This document shows positions 35,748 through 47,300 of a DNA stretch of 64,000 nucleotides, piece after piece. Numbering within the stretch: the stretch's first letter is position 1; each line of letters opens with the position of its first letter. Origin of the DNA: Planococcus citri. Its lineage: Eukaryota; Arthropoda; Insecta; Hemiptera; Pseudococcidae. The stretch is from contig NC_088679.1 of NCBI RefSeq assembly GCF_950023065.1, positions 28,458,001 through 28,522,000 on the forward strand, in the 5' to 3' direction. The notes under the pieces were generated by a model, which saw only the letters and a program-made list of their open reading frames with translations, did not search any database and was not told the DNA's origin. The position numbers and the translations under genes are program-made.

Positions 35748-37329
35748 AGGACCATATCACAGAACACAACTTACGCTTGACTCAACTATGAGATTTTCTC
35801 AAGTCATAAGTGTAACATTTACTATCATAGAACAAAAGTAAACAAAAGATAGGTTGAGAATTTTCTTTTACTGGTATCATAAAACAAATGTAAGCTTTCC
35901 ATATCATGCTATGTTGCCAAATACGAGTAACAATAAAACTGCAAGATCCTGTAAGAACCAATCAAATTGCTAATAAATGAAAAAAAATTGTTTAATCGGT
36001 AGGCAATTCCAAAAAAATGAAATCGTTTGTTTTTGTTTACACGAGTAATCAACTTGTAGCTCACGTAGCTGTCATGGGTCTGTCGAATTATAAGCATTTT
36101 TGACAATGTTTTCTTCTTCTCCTTTTCTGATTAGTGATTTTACACAAGAGATTCAAATTTCAAATCAATGCAAAAACGTTGTTACTTGTTTGGTTTGTAC
36201 TCAATGAGAGAGTATGAAAGAGTGAAAAATAATTTAGAAATGTTGCCCTGATACCCAAGCTGATGAATGATAAGTAAGTAATGAAATTACGAATCATGAA
36301 AAATGGGCAAACTAAGATGAATGAAAAATACCTACTCAAAAAATAAAAATAAATGTTGAATAATGTATTTGTTTTGTACATATTTACACTGGATTATCTC
36401 GAGATATATTTCTACCATACGATTGTATCATCTATTATCATCAAATTGGTCAGTTTAGTTCCGATATCCGATGAAAATTGTAGTGAAAATTTTTTCAAAC
36501 AATGCATAGAAAAGAAAACCAGGGATGAAAAGCTAGCCAAAAGCTTGAAGCCGAAAGCTGAAAGCCGAGCAGATTTTTGCACTAAGCCAAAAACTAAAAG
36601 TTTGGAAGTTTCATTTTTTGCAAGCCAAAAGCTAGCCAAAAGTTTCACTTTTTTTCATTTTAATGCGATTTAATGAAATGAAAAAAAAATAATAATTCTG
36701 GAAATGAATGTTCTCCACTATCATTAATTATGAAATCAATGTACCTGATCTAATTTTTAATTCCCTTTTTTTGTAAATTGATGGTCGTATCAGCTAAAAG
36801 TTTAAAGTCAAAAGCTTAAAGCCAAAAGTTTAAAGCTAAAAGTCTAATGAAATATTGCTGAAAGTTGTTAAATTGAAAACACGAGGGAAAGCTATTGGAA
36901 GCCAAAAGTTTGGCTAAAGCAAGCTGTAAAAATCAAGATAGCCGAAAGCTAAAGCCAAAAGTTTCAATTTTGAAATTTCAAGCTAAAAGCCAAAAGCTGA
37001 AGTTTCATTTTAAGGCTTTTCATCCCTGTAGAAAACAATTTAGCGTAACATTTCACCTAATTAGTTCACTACATACGGTTAATTTATTTAAAAAAAAAAA
37101 AAAAGAAATACCCCTGAAAAATAATAAAGTACATAGATAACTACAAAACGTATTTTTATTGTAAACATTTTGCTCAAGCTGAGCTTAAGACGTCAAATTT
37201 GACCTCTCAAATTTTTTGTTTACAAAATAGTTTTCAAGTTGGAAAAAATCCATCTATGATACAAGCATTTGCTTAAGCAGCCATGTAAGTCCGAAAGTAA
37301 GCATAAGTAACGTTCTGTGATATGGCCCT
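35748..37329. mobile_element. TIR element nested in the composite repeat
   Basis: It starts AGGACCATATCACAGAAC and ends GTTCTGTGATATGGCCCT, which are inverted copies with one mismatch in 18 bp; weaker similarity extends inward (left 'acttacgctt', right 'aagcataagt'). It fills exactly the gap between the two halves of the composite repeat, so it most likely inserted into it. There is no transposase-like frame; the interior includes the hAT-like MITE at 36520-37028. The superfamily is not determined. Confidence 0.65.
36520..37028. mobile_element. hAT-like MITE, second copy
   Basis: Termini are CAGGGATGAAAAGC and GCTTTTCATCCCTG, a perfect 14 bp inverted repeat. The flanking octamers AAGAAAAC (36512-36519) and TAGAAAAC (37029-37036) match in 7 of 8 bases, in keeping with a hAT-type 8 bp target duplication. 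The interior is rich in AAAGCCAAAAGCT subrepeats, like the element at 3909-4426, with which it clearly forms a family. The frames 36353-36673 (+) and 36412-36648 (-) cross its end and are products of these subrepeats. Confidence 0.8.
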
Positions 37330-37739
37330 CAAAATTGGCTCAAATGTAGATGAACTCGTTAAACAGGTCGAGTATAATACACAACTCGATTTTTAGCTGC
37401 CCAACTGCATATTCACGCCTTCTGGAGTAAATTTAAAATTCTGGAGAAATTGAAAAATCGCGCTGGAGGCTCCAGAATGGCTGGAAATTGTGAAATTTGG
37501 AGTTGGGTAATTAATATTATATTTGGGATTTATTTTGACCATTTTTACTGATCAAGTACGTACTTTTTTTAAAAAACCATAAATCGTCAAAAACAGTCAA
37601 TTTTGAATTTTCAAAAATTCGCCAAAAATCGAAAAATGAACTTGGGCAGCTGAAAATTTGGTTTTGGGGTTTTTAGACTATGCTCTTTCCAAAAATCGCA
37701 TTCGCGTTCAAATTGGATTGTGACACCTCAAGAGGTTCC

Positions 37740-40422
37740 TTTGTCAGTTTCAAATGAGTAAACCTACAATTGTTCAGTCTTACTACACAGAATAACCGTA
37801 TCAGTCAAAGATCATCAACATTTTTTTAGTACCTACCTAACAGCCAAATTAGTCTCGGATAGTATTCTTATCAAAGAACCTCCCTTCCCTGCTTCGTTCA
37901 TACCAAAACCAAATGTTATTTCAATGCTACAGAGGGTAAAAAACCTTGGTAAAGAAAGTGCATCTATACTTGGAATTGAAATGATCTAGATAAATACAAA
38001 CAAAAAAGTGGTTAGATTTTTGGATCGATAATGACACTATTTAACATCAGTTTTAACACATAGAAGAAAATGCACTACCTTTTGTGCGACAAAGTACATT
38101 ATAAGTTTCCAACTGTTGCGTTGTGTAAATTTCCATGTAAAACGCACTCGTGTGCTCTTCAAAAAGAATAGGTACATCAAGCTGATACACCTGAAACTAT
38201 CCATCGGTTATGGAAAAAAAAAGCTACTCAATGACTCCGTCGAACCAAATGTGATCCAGCCCTCCTGCGAAATAAGCTGACCGCGGTTTTAAATACGTCG
38301 TAGATACGCTCTGCTCGGTGTGTTTAGTAGTACCCACCGTCGTGCGCGATATTAAAGTAAAAATAATGGAATTGGATGGATATTTGGCTATTTTTTCGTC
38401 GCGCATCTACTCCTAAGTAGTTTTATCTGTTCGAGAGGTTGTAAAAGTGTAATTGAAAATACCAAGGGACCGGATATGCGCCTTACCTCATGAATGAACT
38501 GATCTTTATCAGTATGAATTCCACAGATCGGATAAAAAGGCCGACTTGTGCGTGAATAAAGGCATTTTTTTGCGCCAGGTAAACTGCGTGATGTTGGTAT
38601 TTTGTGAATGAAAAAGAGGCGGGAATGAGTTAGCGCCACTTGCATAGTGGATACAGCCTATATTGTACCTATAGTACCTACTACATAAGGTGTGATTTTG
38701 TAACCGTGTTGTAGGGATTTTCGTAGATCAGCGTGAGACTTGTTTTTTTCCTTCCTTCCTCTCTATCGCGTTCTTCTTATGTACCTATTTATTGTTCTTT
38801 CGAATGGAAATCCGCACTAGGAGTTCGCCTAGCGTGTAATACACCAAATCGAAGATGAAAAATGAAAAATCGTCGCTTCTTTGCAACCGATGCGATGCAG
38901 CGTTTTTGCGTAAGAAACGCGAACGCGCCAACAAAATACCAGTTTCGTATCCTAATTTCCCTGCGTACTGTATAATTTATTCGATATAATGAGAACTTTG
39001 GTAGTAAGATAATTATAGGGTTTATTTTTGTTTGGTGAAATGGTATAGATATGAATTAAGAAGAGGGTGTAAAATAGATGCGTTTTTCGATGAGTTTAAT
39101 AGCCTCACTGCATTGCATACCCGTAGCGTATGTGTATGTGTGCATGATAGATGTAGCTCTTGATTTGTGTGGTACAGATCAGTCCAGTGAGGGGATACAA
39201 GAGTGTACGAGGGTGGATCGAAAAAAATACATCCCGGATGTTGACGAAAATTGGTGGAGAAGTTTACCAAATACATATGAATGAGAGACTCCCCAGAAAA
39301 ATTTTGAACTCCCCCCTCGATTGCCACACTTTTCACGACCATTTTCTTCAAACTGCCAGAATTCACTTTTTTTACTAGATTTTTTTTGGGCACCCACTAA
39401 AATACCGGGGTATTTTGACCCACTAAACGCAAATTCAGCGTTGGTTTTTAAATAATTTTTGGAAATATGCTGTAAAAATTATGGGAAAATGTAATAAGGG
39501 ATTGCACAGGTTATTACTACCCAAAAGTGGCAAAAACCACGATTTTGTCGAAAATTACTCTACCTTGAGGACCCATGGCTCAGCACCATGAACAACGGGG
39601 GGGGGGGGGGGGCTCAAAAATTTTCTGGGTCGTCTCCCACTCAAAGTAGGAAAAGATCACCAGCAATTTTTGTCAAAATTTTCAGATCGATTAAGACTTT
39701 GCGGAAAACTATTTTATTCGCTTTTCTTCGTTTTATGAACTTTTACGGTTCAATTTTGAAAAAAGCACTTTTGAGAAAAATAGCTTCAAAGTTTTGAAAC
39801 TTTGCTCTCATTTTTTTCGACATAAAACTTGAAATTTCGGTAAAAGTAAGCATCCCACAAAGAACTGAAGCTGTCGTGCTTAAAATTTCCCATTTATTAA
39901 GAGCTTCATTACAGGATTTAATTCTGCGGGATGCCTACTATGGAAATTATTTTACAGAAACAACATCAAATTATCACATTTTTTTGCGTTTTTCAACATT
40001 GAAATTAATTTTATGAAAAAAGTACGCATTCCGGAAGAAAAATGGCGAGAACCAAAAATAGGCAGAACACAAAATTTTCTTGTTTTCCTTTGTAGAATGT
40101 TTCCTTCGAAAGATATTCGTGAAAAACCTTTAGGACTTGTTTTTCATTATTATACTTTTTGAAATAAACATTAATTTTATAAAAAAAAAAAAAAAGAAAA
40201 AAAAAACACTCAACAATCATTATAGGAGAAAAATGCTCAGAACAAGCTCAGAAGTCAGAACTAAAATAGTTCGTCATAAAATTTTCTTTCTGCTACACCT
40301 AAACCATTACTTTTTTTATAAGATGATTTTTCTAATTTTTTCAAAAGATATTTGTGAAAAAAAGTAGAACATTTCGAAAATGTATTTTTGTATAACAGAG
40401 AGAACCTCTAAAACTGACTCTA
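37740..40422. other. Complex island, then repeat-derived sequence
   Basis: The stretch 37.74-39.1 kb is non-repetitive and locally GC-richer (38.2-39.0 kb). One minus-strand frame with a strong donor is discussed under findings. From 39.2 kb the text becomes repeat-like, with a run of 16 G at 39597-39612 and long A runs near 40180-40205. Confidence 0.35.
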
Positions 40423-40424
40423 TA

Positions 40425-41285
40425 CAAGGTGTTCTGGAAATCGTCTGCCAAAAAAAAACAAAAAAAACGGTATTATGATTTGAAAGAGTCACATGCGTTT
40501 ACAAAACTCAAAATTGACTAATTTTGAAAAAATCAACAAAAAAAAGAAAATGTTTGAATTATTTAAATGATGCCCGTAAACAATACTACTCGAGTGCACG
40601 AATTTAAAATGGTATTATAACAAATTGCCTTATCTTCAAAATTGAAGGGACAAACTTGAATCAAAATTCATAAATTTTCAGTGCCCTAGATTTTGAAAAT
40701 CTTGAATTTTCAAACTGAGTCTGCTTTTTCAATTTTGAAGATAAGCAATTTGTCATAATAATTTTTTTGTTCGACCACTCACATGCTATGAGTTGGTGAA
40801 GCCACTTGAATGATGATCCAAACATTTTCTCATTTTTGACAAATTTTTCAAAATTGGAAAATTTTTGACCAAAAATGGTGTAATTTTCTCAATTTACAGA
40901 TAGTAAAAAAATGTTTTCAATAACCCATGGTGCTCAAATGGACGAACATATGACAAAATGCCTATCTTTAAAATTGAAGACGCAAACACAATTTAAAATT
41001 TTGAAACCCTCAAAATTTGAAGGATCCCAAATTTGGAAATTTTGAATCAAGTTAGTCCCTTCAATTTTGAAGATAGGCAATTGGTCATGGGCATCATTTA
41101 AATGATTCAAACATATTCCTATTTCTAATGATTTCTTTCAAAATTACCCAGTATATTTCGAGTTTTGCGAAGCACGAAGCTCCTTCAATTCACAAGATGG
41201 GCACCAATCATAATGATGTTTTTTGTTCATCTCTTCGAGTACTACCTCCAGTTGAATTTTAGCAGACGATTTCCGGAACACCTTG
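40425..41285. mobile_element. TA-flanked TIR element, non-autonomous
   Basis: The left end is CAAGGTGTTCTGGAAATCGT followed by CTGC. The right end is its inverted copy with one mismatch (GCAG, ACGATTTCCGGAACACCTTG), and both are bordered by TA (40423-40424 and 41286-41287). This fits a Tc1/mariner-like target. The 861 bp interior has no long frame. It contains two related blocks, near 40625-40765 and 40960-41095, each with 'ttcaattttgaagata(g/a)gcaatt'. A diverged relative of this interior is at 2.5-2.7 kb. Confidence 0.75.
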
Positions 41286-41287
41286 TA

Positions 41288-44057
41288 CAATTGGACACCC
41301 TGAAAATCCAACTTTCGTTGAATTCGAAGTCGTGCATTTAAAGAGGTTCGTGAATGTTGAATGAATAATTCCTGAATTACTTCATGTTATTACAAAGTTT
41401 CCTCTACAGCATCCAATTTTCCTCCCTTAGGTACTTTTTTAGATTACTGTCCCACCAGTATTCTACGACTACTGCAGTATTTGACCATTCGAATGGATTT
41501 CCATTGGTATAATGCATTCTGCAGTTTCCGATGAATTTCATAGGTACCTAGTCTTACGCTCACATTTGCATGATTTATAGCGATAATATTCCTAGAATGA
41601 ATAAAATCAACGAGAAATATCAAGGAAAGTAGAAAAACAATTATAAAACCGTTTGAACTTACCTCATGCACATACTTCTGAGAAGCTTTAGGTCAAATGG
41701 TAGGAAAAAAATTCATAAATATGTCAATTTATCATTACAATTACGCAGTACTTCCTAAATTACCATTGCTTGGTCATATGACTATCGTCTCTTCCGGTCG
41801 CGGATATAAATCCTTACAGAAAAGTATACGCACGTAGGTACATAATAATTAATACAAAATTGGCATCACGAATTGAGAAAAATTTTTCTTCAAATTTCAA
41901 GCGCGAATTTTTACAGTAGTGCACCTATTGCATCCAGGAAGACGATATCGTGAAAGAGGTTTTCCTTCCTCGTATACTCCGTACACAGACGCACAGTCGC
42001 ACACGTTAATCAAAGTGAAAATGACGTAAGAGCTGAGACTATGCGTGGTTCGCGAATTCTTCGCGTTCGAAAAAAAAATCCCACGCGGTAGATTAAAAAG
42101 ATTTTACTTTCGTTGACAATAAATCTGCAGCCGTTGGTCAGGCGCTAAATTTAAAAAAATCTTCTCGAGGTAAGCGTCTAGTATAAGGTTATGACCAGCG
42201 GAGGAATTTGTAAAAAAGTCATGAAATTAATGCCGGATGGTGCAATTTACACAATTAAAAGAATACTAGAGCCATATCTGAATATTCACCGCAAATTAAC
42301 ACCGCTTTGGATGTACGTGGGTTGTGGAAATAATAATAGAAGACTGCATGACGCTATCTTAAACCAATTGATTAGAACCAACACTGCACAGCTCGTAATT
42401 AGTGTACATTTTCAAAGAATGCCACCGAGTTTTTCGTGTACCTACACATACGACGACGGGTATATCTACATATGTAGGTACTTAGTAGTAAAAATTCTAC
42501 ACTGTACTACCCGGAAACATTATTTAAACTATAGTAAGCCTTTCTGCTGGTATATTTGGTCGAATATCGTACACTAAAAGTTGAGTGAAAAAAAAAGAAA
42601 AAGAATATAAAGACAATCTCGAAGCATCTATATATGATTTCAATTCGCAATAAGATTTACCGAGCAACTAATCGGTCAGTTGAATGATGAGACACAGAAC
42701 GTGGTATAATTATGAATGAAGTTGAAATTTACGAAGGAAAGATCAATTGAACGCGTGACAAGAATTAAATACCGACGTCGACATGTACACGAAGCTCGAG
42801 TCGGCAGCGGCACACGCCAAACGCCTACCATACGATACTTGCTTCGGGCTACAAATGCATGCAAAAAAAACATTCCACGAATTCAATCATTTCCATGTAC
42901 ACTAAAAAAACCGGTAATTCTGAAAATCCCTTATTTCAGATATTCCTACTGTCGCGAAAAAATCTACTTATATGCTTGGAGCTTGCACGTTGCGATCAAT
43001 CATAAAACTAATCGACTTTTTTTTCTTTTTTTTTTTTGTAAGCAGCCATCAGTCGAATTCACGTCCTCGAGAAACGTCAGGTTCGACTGTCCGAATTTTT
43101 CCAATATTTCGAGAAAAATTCCTCGTCTTGTTTATAAAACTAAATGTCGACTTCTGATCTCGAGCTCGACACGTTCGAATAGTTGTTTCGAGTGCATGCT
43201 GACTTTGTATGGCAATCATGAGATGCCGACTTGGATGCATTACAATTATCCGTCGTCGACCGAGGATTACTAAAGTAGCTGCATTACTGCATGTCTAACG
43301 TTCCCCTTCACAATTCTGTCATTTGCCGTAGACATATCAATTGGCTCGATAGAGTAACGCCAATTAACGCGCGTGGATGTACAGAAATTTATTCTCGCTG
43401 ATTCGGCGAGTCGTTTGATTTTCATTTTGGGTATTTTTTAAATCACGGAATAAAAATGGAAAAATTATCGTTAGCCAATCTCGGAGACGTAATTTGCACT
43501 GGAAACTAAATTTTTTAAAATGGAATTCATCGAAGAAATTTTACCAATTTTTTCCATTTTCGAGCTGAACGAAATCTGTCGAGGTTTGACGAATTCTATT
43601 TTCCTGATTCATATTTTGACATCTTCACACCTAAAACACTTCTATTCTCAAACATAAATGTTGAAGATAGGGTGTACCTAGATCTCTTAAGAGAATATTC
43701 CAACATTTATAAATAATGAAAAATGAAAATGGAACCCAATATTAATTCAATAACTCGTCACTCGTCTTCGAATTACAATCTCATCTCATGGCATCACACT
43801 ATCTACCTACCTACCTACCATTATAAAGAAACTCTACACCATCCAATGGATCAGTTTTCTTGTCGAGCTTTAATGATTATTGATTTCATTTGAATATCGC
43901 AATTTGCGGTAATGTGGTTCGGTGGCTTTATCGTTTTGTAATTTTTTTCTTTTAATTAAATTTTATTGCACACGATTAATGTTAAGGTCAAAGGTGAACT
44001 GAAAATACAAATCATTGTTTCACGCTGTAGTGTATTAATGCACCTGTTGAATATGCC
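41288..44057. other. Complex island, no proven gene
   Basis: Non-repetitive sequence with higher CpG content, particularly at 41.9-43.4 kb. Open frames at 42191-42577 and 42716-43273 (+) are long for this base composition but show no recognisable domain, and the second contains basic and phenylalanine-rich low-complexity stretches. A minus-strand candidate exon with a signal-peptide-like segment (41558-41671) is described under findings. Confidence 0.35.
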
Positions 44058-44336
44058 CAGTGGCGTAGCCAAGGGGGGGCGAAGGGGGCCATGGCCCCCC
44101 CTTGCGAGCGAAAATTTGAAAGATAACATGCAAAAATGAACGTTTTTGTTGTAGTTTGGACACATTTTTTCTAAAAATTTTCGCTCTCGCTTCGCTTGAG
44201 CAGTAATTTTGCCTTCATTTTCATGATATCATCACACATCACGATAGATTTCCAGAAAATTACTCCTCAATTCGATTTTTTATGCCAAAAAATCTGGTTT
44301 TGCCCCCTCCTTGAGAAAATCCTGGCTACGCCACTG
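44058..44336. mobile_element. Short MITE with CAGTGGCGTAGCC ends
   Basis: The 279 bp element starts CAGTGGCGTAGCC and ends GGCTACGCCACTG, a perfect 13 bp terminal inverted repeat extended by G/C runs. CAGTGGCGTAGCCA-type ends are, as I recall, common on short DNA transposons of animals and usually assigned to the hAT group. The flanks share ATATGCC (44051-44057 and from 44340), but the right copy is offset by three bases, so the target duplication is not clean. There is no coding capacity. Confidence 0.75.
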
Positions 44337-47300
44337 ATTATATGCCTAACTACATAGGTACTTATGCGACAGACAATACGACAAGGGAGAGGTTCGAGTT
44401 TTTGAAAAAATTTTGCAATTAATCATAAAACAAGCATGATTTTTTGAGAAATGAAAAACATATCTATCTAAAACCATAAGCGAACAAAAAAGTTTAGCTA
44501 CAGATAATCTAAGCATTCATTTTCTTCTGAAATATTGAGTAGGTACTTATAAGTATGCGTCTAATCATGCCAAAACATCGAAAAATACCGTTTGTGAAAC
44601 TGAAAAAATATCCTGCCAACTCTAAGAAACCAAAAAAAAAATTGGTAGGTAAAGTGGGTACCTAGTTGCAAAATTATTTTTAAAAATATTAATTTTTTAG
44701 TTCTGCCAACAGGGGGTGTCGAAGCAACATCCTTTACCGACATATTCACCTGGTCACAACCCGCAGGGTTCACCTTGTAGCTTTGTAGCAAACACTTTTA
44801 TCAAAGTACGTTAAAATCACTCATAAGTAAAGTGAGAGGTGTTTTCTTACGATTTAGGGTCACAAAGGATTGAAGTTTAAGGTAAGATATCGAGGATGGT
44901 GGGGGGGGGGGGTGGAAAATCCGCTCAAAAATTTTAATTGGAGATACCCAACAATAATCCATCATGATTTTCCAAATCTGGGAACAGGGCCATTTCACCT
45001 ATCTTACCTGAGAATACCCTAAACCCTTTCTTAGAAAAAATCAACTTGGGGTAGTTGCAAAAACGATTTTTCTTTTTTCATTTTTGCATTACTTGACCCT
45101 AAATATTTTTTTTTTGCTTTGAAAAGTTTGAAATTGGTTCGAAATCACAAAAAAAAGAAGCCTCCACAATCACATGATAAATCGCACGTTAAAGAAGTGG
45201 TTAGCAGTTTTACTGAATTTAAAAATCATTGCCCCTTTTCAAAGTTTTACTAATTATATTTAACAAAAAAAAATGTATCTTTATGACGAGTTTTTTACAT
45301 AAAAGATATCAGAAATGATCAATAGTTGATTTTTTGTCCATTTTAGCAAGTTTGAAAAAAAATAATTTTTCAACATTTTTTCACTCAAAAGAATTTTTTG
45401 AGAAGTGGATAAATTATCAAATTTTTAACCAAATCAAGACCACAAATACATGAAAAATTGGCAAATGGCGCGTACTCGTAGAATACAGCGAGTGTGTTGA
45501 AAATGCAAAAATAAAAAAAATGACTCTCACTTTTCCATTTAGCCCAACGCGAGGTAAATGCAGCAATTTTCTCAAAAATTTGTGGATCAAATTGTACTGA
45601 AATTTTACCATTGACAGCGAACTCCCTGAAACTCTTAAGTAATATAAATTTCAGCTTCATCTGTTCAATAGTCTTCTTACAGTGCCCTCTCAAAGTGTCA
45701 CTAATCAAATTTTGCTTTGAAATTACCCCACTTTACCTCAGGTTTTTGGCTACTTTTTCATTTTTTTGTTATTGGGAAATAGGTAGGTACCTACTTCATA
45801 CAAGAAAATTGACACCACTGCCTCAAAAAATGTTACCAGTTTCAATAAACAAATTTGCCCAGAAACTGGCGATTTGCAAATTTTCAACCGCTTAGTGGAA
45901 CTTCAAGCCCTGAAAGTGGTCTTGGATTTTGATAACAATTAGTCTTGGTCGACGCAAATGAATCTCAAATACCATCTTATTTTGGAATTGGGCCATTTTA
46001 GTATATCTAAAAACAAGGCTAGATCGAAAAAACCACGATTGATTTGAAAATGTGCCTACTTTGAAAACCCATAATATTATATTCCCTCAGGAGGCACCTC
46101 CAGGAGGGGAATTTTTTGACAAGAGAGGTTTCCCTACTCGCAGAAAATTTTTTGGACCTAATAAAGAACACGCAAAAATATAACTGCACTCTGCAGCAAA
46201 AATTCCAAATGCCAAGGGACCTTTTTCGATTTTAGATGATTTTTTAAAAAAATCAAATTTCATGGTATCTAACGGATTTTTTTTGTTGAAAAAATCACTT
46301 CTTTTTCACTACACCCCTTTTCAACTAAATTTTCAGAAATTTCTTCACTCGACCCCCCCCCCCCTCTTCACATACAAAAAAATTAACAAAGTCAAATTTT
46401 TCACAGGAAAATCTTCAAACAAATTGAGAAGGGAAGAAAATTTACCTGCAAAACTGACGTCATGCAACACTGTTGCCAATTTCATCAAAAATAAACTTTT
46501 TTCTTTAATGATTTGAAGGTTTTTGCTGCTTGTTTGAACTTTTTAATTTTTTCATCATTTTTTTGACTAAATTGACTACTTTTTCACTACTTTCACTGCC
46601 TATTTTTAAAATCACTAAAATGGGGGAAAATCAAAATTTTACTCTGAATCTGAAATTTTGTAGACGATAATTTCAGGACATGTTTTTTTCAATCTAGTTT
46701 GGTTTCGTTCAAATCAGATACTAGAGGTCAATGACACTGAATTCTTCAAATTTTTTGACTCCAACAACCACTTTTAAATTCACTTTTAAGCTTTCAAATC
46801 ACTATGTGGAGGCGGGTCCAAATTCTGTACCTACCCTATAGGTAACCTAAAGGAACCACTTGCACTTCATTTTTTTGAATCTGATTTCAACCAAACTAAG
46901 CTGTACGTATTTAAAGAGCTCGCCTTAAAAACCCTTTTGAGACCAATATTTCAGGGACAGAAGTTCATTTTTGGATTTTTGATGAATTGTAAAAAATAAA
47001 AAATATCTGCTATTATCACGATGCAACTTTTTTTGAAATAAGTATATATATTTTTTTAATGAAACGGTGGGAAATGGGAATAATTAGGCTTTGCATCAAC
47101 CCTCTTAATACGAAAACAATAATTTTTGAGCAATTCTGGAGCCTCCAGCAAGTCATCAATTTCTTCAGGATTTTCAAATTAATGAGGAGGGACCAAAACT
47201 AAACCTCAGCACCAGTATCTTTGATCGGAATTTAATGGTGGTTCGACAACTTTGAGCCATTGTTGCCAAATTTGAAACATATCAATTCGAAACTAAATTT

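Larger units (their letters stand above)
34973..37739. mobile_element. Composite inverted-repeat element
   Basis: The outer arms 34973-35385 and 37328-37739 (about 413 bp each) are inverted copies, running from GGAACCTCTTGAGGTGTCAC inward to 'gagccgattttgag'. After the left arm, 35386-35744 forms a second fold-back: AGTGACACCTCAAGAGTGGT at one end and ACCACTCTTGAGGTGCCACT at the other. In it, 35512-35655 repeats 35205-35345 in direct orientation. Each arm carries one unit of the GCTGGAGGCTCCAG satellite core. No transposase is visible. A separate element sits between 35748 and 37329. Confidence 0.75.

Noticed and set aside
36353..36673. Open frame with KPKAES-like repeats
   Set aside because: Crosses the terminus of the MITE at 36520 and is made of its AAAGCCAAAAGCT subrepeats.
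42191..42577. 128-codon open frame on the + strand
   Set aside because: Looks codon-like at first, but there is no family resemblance, and it runs into GTAC/TACATA-type repeat words.
42716..43273. 185-codon open frame on the + strand
   Set aside because: No recognisable domain; basic and Phe-rich low-complexity stretches; overlapping frames of similar length exist on both strands, so it is probably chance.
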